From a virus, in IMG/VR virus record IMGVR_UViG_3300024264_000073, positions 1-41,240 of that record: a stretch of 41,240 bases of DNA. One strand, written 5' to 3'. Under the pieces are notes generated by a model that was not told the DNA's origin, ran no database searches, and worked only from the letters and a program-made list of their open reading frames with translations. The translations under genes and the position numbers were made by a program. Every line of letters begins with the position of its first letter. Within the stretch, counting starts at the first letter, position 1. Positions 39,613-41,240 of the stretch are shown one piece after another.

Positions 39613-40536
39613 ATGAAAAAAGTATTTAGTAGCTCGAGTGATGTAATGCATTTATATGCAAACCAACAACAAACAAACGCCACAAATCAAAGTAGAAATG
39701 TTTATTTTAATAGAACCTCTATATATAGCTATGGCGAACACTACAAACTAGCAAAAATTTTAGACACAAAAAATGCTATTTTAATTAATAATAATGGTTA
39801 TAGTGTTACAACCTCAAAACACATTAACGAAATCTCCCACGCTTCAAGGCATTTAAAAAGATTTTACTCGCAAGATGTATTTATTAAAAACGCATTGCAA
39901 AGAATAGAAACTTTAGTACAAAAGCTTCCAAAGGCTAGAAGCTCAAAAGCTCACTACATCGCAACAATAAAAGCAATTTTTAATAGCTTCCAAAAATTTC
40001 AAACATATTGCAATGATAATAAATTGTCTAGTATTAAATGGAGCAACAACACTATTATAAATTTACTAGTAGATAAAAGAAGCAAAGAATATAAACGCTT
40101 ATTATTTATTGCTCAATCAATGAATAATATCCAACTATTAGAAAAAGATGTACTAGAGGCACAAAAGAAGCAAAAAACAAAAGAAGCCAAAAAGCAAAAG
40201 CAATTAATCAAACTTTATAGAGATAATAAAAGAGATTTTGTTAGGTTAGATTATGATTTGCTAAGTGTTAGATATAAAGGGGAGCAACCTAAACTAGAGT
40301 TTTATATACATACATCGCAAAATGTTTGTATTAGCCTAGAAGATGGTATTAAAGCTATTAAAAGCTTAAAGGCTCTAGAGTATAACTATGAAGCAATCAA
40401 CACCCATTTAAAGGGCTATAAAATAGGATGGCATAGAATAACAAAAGCAACAAAAAAAGCTTTATTTGTTGGATGTCATAAAATAGAGTTCAAAGAAATA
40501 AAAAGAATATCAAAACAAATTAAATTAATTAAATAA
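39613..40536 (+). CDS. Uncharacterised 307-residue basic protein
   Basis: A strongly basic protein. The N-terminal 75 residues include RNVYFNRTSIYSYGEHYKLA and LINNNGYSVTTSKHIN, a pattern I recall from widespread phage proteins of unknown function (DUF8033-like). Residues 75-210 are helical and Lys-rich with a coiled coil (EAQKKQKTKEAKKQKQLIKL), followed by a strand-rich C-terminal part. RNA or DNA binding is likely from charge, but no catalytic motif is seen. Its A-tract initiation (AAAAAAAACAAA) implies good expression. Confidence 0.65.
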   Translation: MKKVFSSSSDVMHLYANQQQTNATNQSRNVYFNRTSIYSYGEHYKLAKILDTKNAILINNNGYSVTTSKHINEISHASRHLKRFYSQDVFIKNALQRIETLVQKLPKARSSKAHYIATIKAIFNSFQKFQTYCNDNKLSSIKWSNNTIINLLVDKRSKEYKRLLFIAQSMNNIQLLEKDVLEAQKKQKTKEAKKQKQLIKLYRDNKRDFVRLDYDLLSVRYKGEQPKLEFYIHTSQNVCISLEDGIKAIKSLKALEYNYEAINTHLKGYKIGWHRITKATKKALFVGCHKIEFKEIKRISKQIKLIK

Positions 40537-40544
40537 ATAAACCA

Positions 40545-40844
40545 ATGAAAATAGAATATAAAATACTCTATAATAGAGAATCAAGAACGCCAAAGGCTCA
40601 AAACAAATTAAACGCTTTAAAAGATTACCTTAACAATACACTAACGCAAACGCCCTATTTTTTAAGCATTGGCTTTGTGGGTGGTGTGGATGTGGGCGAA
40701 GCTCAAACCTCATATAATATATTAACTTATATAGAGAATGAAGCACAAACTAGGCTAGATATACACAATTATATATTAAAGCATTTTAAAGGCTTCAAGG
40801 TTTACTTATTTGAGGCAAACGCTCCACCATTTATTATTGAGTAA
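40545..40844 (+). CDS. Hypothetical protein, last gene of the rightward operon
   Basis: A 99-residue alpha/beta protein (MKIEYKILYNRESRTPKAQN onward; GFVGGVDVGEAQTSYNILTY; LKHFKGFKVYLFEANAPPF). No motif recognised. It starts nine bases after the 307-residue gene and is followed 20 bases later by a terminator, so the two form a small operon. Confidence 0.65.
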   Translation: MKIEYKILYNRESRTPKAQNKLNALKDYLNNTLTQTPYFLSIGFVGGVDVGEAQTSYNILTYIENEAQTRLDIHNYILKHFKGFKVYLFEANAPPFIIE

Positions 40845-40862
40845 TAAGCAAAGCTAGTATAT

Positions 40863-40892
40863 TAAAGCCCTCTTTTTTAGAGGGTTTTTTTT
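40863..40892 (+). terminator. Rho-independent terminator
   Basis: CCCTCT and AGAGGG form a 6-bp stem around a five-T loop, followed by nine T. It closes the transcript of 39491-40844 before the G/T-rich tract. Confidence 0.9.
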
Positions 40893-41173
40893 TGGCTCAT
40901 TTTGGGGGGTTGGGGGGTGTTTGTTGGTGTGGGTGGGTTGTTGGTGTTGGTTGGTTCTATTGGCTCAATATGGCGTTAATATTAAAGCTTTGATATTGGG
41001 CTTCTTTGCTTTGTGTGGTGTGGTGGTGGTGTTGGTTGTTGGTGTGGTGGTGGTGGCGTGGTGTGGGCGTTGGTTTATGGCTCTAAGTCTTACTTACAAA
41101 GAAATTGTTTTACACCAATAGCGACAAAAAAAGACATTAAAAAAGGCTTATTTTGTTGTTGATATGTTGCAAG
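40893..41173. other. G/T-rich non-coding tract and run-up to the junction
   Basis: From about 40894 to 41073 the plus strand is almost only G and T, apart from a short AT-rich interruption near 40958-40990. It starts with GGGGGGTTGGGGGG and continues with repeats of GTTGGT and GTGGTG. This is unlike any other part of the AT-rich genome. An open frame through it (40921-41121) is low-complexity and rejected as a gene. G-quadruplexes are possible. Position just upstream of the terminase side of the circle suggests a pac or cos region or a replication element. Confidence 0.65.
41163..41170 (+). promoter_or_regulatory. -7-like box before the junction-spanning gene
   Basis: TATGTTGC fits TAnnTTGy, and ATG 41174 follows after AAG, the same 3-nt gap (and the same three bases) as at 3157-3159. 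No TTTG or GTTCC box is found at the right distance upstream, so the promoter call is weak. Confidence 0.35.
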
Positions 41174-41240
41174 ATGACACAAAAAGAAACCAAAAAAAGG
41201 GCAAGTTCTGGAGGATCAAGAAAAAAAAATGTAAAAAAAA
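41174..41240 (+). CDS. N-terminal part of the junction-spanning basic protein
   Basis: ATG 41174 encodes MTQKETKKRASSGGSRKKNV and stays open to the end of the window. Through the 59-bp repeat it continues in bases 62-94 (see the entry at 1). Lys/Arg/Ser/Gly composition suggests nucleic-acid contact. That a frame stays open through the join is weak support for both the gene and the circular map. Confidence 0.45.
   Translation, partial: MTQKETKKRASSGGSRKKNVKK
41181..41239. repeat. Terminal direct repeat, right copy (59 bp)
   Basis: Identical to bases 3-61. See the left copy. Overlaps the 5' part of the junction-spanning gene. Confidence 0.9.

Noticed and set aside
40921-41121. 66-codon hydrophobic frame in the G/T-rich tract
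   Set aside because: Val/Leu/Gly/Cys/Trp composition follows directly from low-complexity G/T DNA; the start would be TTG, with no A-rich initiation tract, and a terminator lies just upstream.
1-41240. Lysogeny module, CRISPR array, tRNA genes
   Set aside because: No integrase, CI-type repressor, evenly spaced repeat array or recognisable tRNA cloverleaf was seen. tRNA detection by eye is not exhaustive.

Overview
The window looks like the complete or nearly complete genome of a tailed, siphovirus-type phage of a Bacteroidota host, most likely a flavobacterium. The DNA is AT-rich. Starts are preceded by A-tracts rather than Shine-Dalgarno sequences, and the -7 promoter boxes (TAYATTGT) resemble the Bacteroidota TAnnTTTG element; these are the basis for the host inference. 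Bases 3-61 recur exactly at 41181-41239, so the sequence closes into a circle of about 41,178 bp (circular map, terminal redundancy or assembly overlap). A short reading frame crosses this junction. I see no integrase, repressor, tRNA or CRISPR, so a virulent lifestyle is the simplest reading.

Layout. (1) 276-3106, plus strand: small terminase candidate, unknown protein, small membrane protein, large terminase. (2) 3160-16232, plus: tail genes, including a tail assembly chaperone with a probable -1 frameshift at a T9 run, tail completion, distal tail and a 1551-residue tail-tip protein, the tape measure (1348 residues) and two small proteins. (3) 16213-24254, minus: the early/replication block, with RusA-like resolvase, dATP/dGTP diphosphohydrolase-like protein, C5-cytosine DNA methyltransferase, T7-type primase-helicase, winged-helix replication protein, SSB-like protein, a protein with a DnaA domain IV-like region, and small zinc-binding and unknown proteins. 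(4) 24381-36470, plus: ClpP-type prohead protease, major capsid protein, tail-tube candidate, portal, connector, fibres, a LamG protein, a lysis group (DUF5675-like candidate lysin, coiled-coil membrane proteins, GTA-type 3TM holin) and a metallophosphoesterase. (5) 36831-40844, plus: small, mostly unknown genes, including a 37-residue lipoprotein, and a 307-residue uncharacterised protein. (6) 40845-41173: a terminator, then a strongly G/T-rich non-coding tract just before the genome junction, in the position where a packaging or replication site could lie.

Regulation is unusually legible. Three promoters, two minus-strand ones ahead of the replication block and one plus-strand one ahead of region 5, share ATAATTTGGAT with TTTG exactly 21 nt upstream of the -7 box. 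Three others, ahead of the terminase, tail and head modules, have the same type of -7 box, but GTTCC ends 23 nt upstream in place of TTTG. This suggests host RNA polymerase reads the first class and a phage activator the second. In three genes, and possibly a fourth, ATG lies exactly 3 nt after the -7 box, predicting leaderless mRNAs. Other unexplained elements are a promoter-terminator pair enclosing about 70 nt (candidate small RNA), a GTCAAATGCAC repeat present three times, a consensus DnaA box plus near-match next to a non-coding AT-rich region, and a long G8/C7 inverted repeat inside the replication operon.
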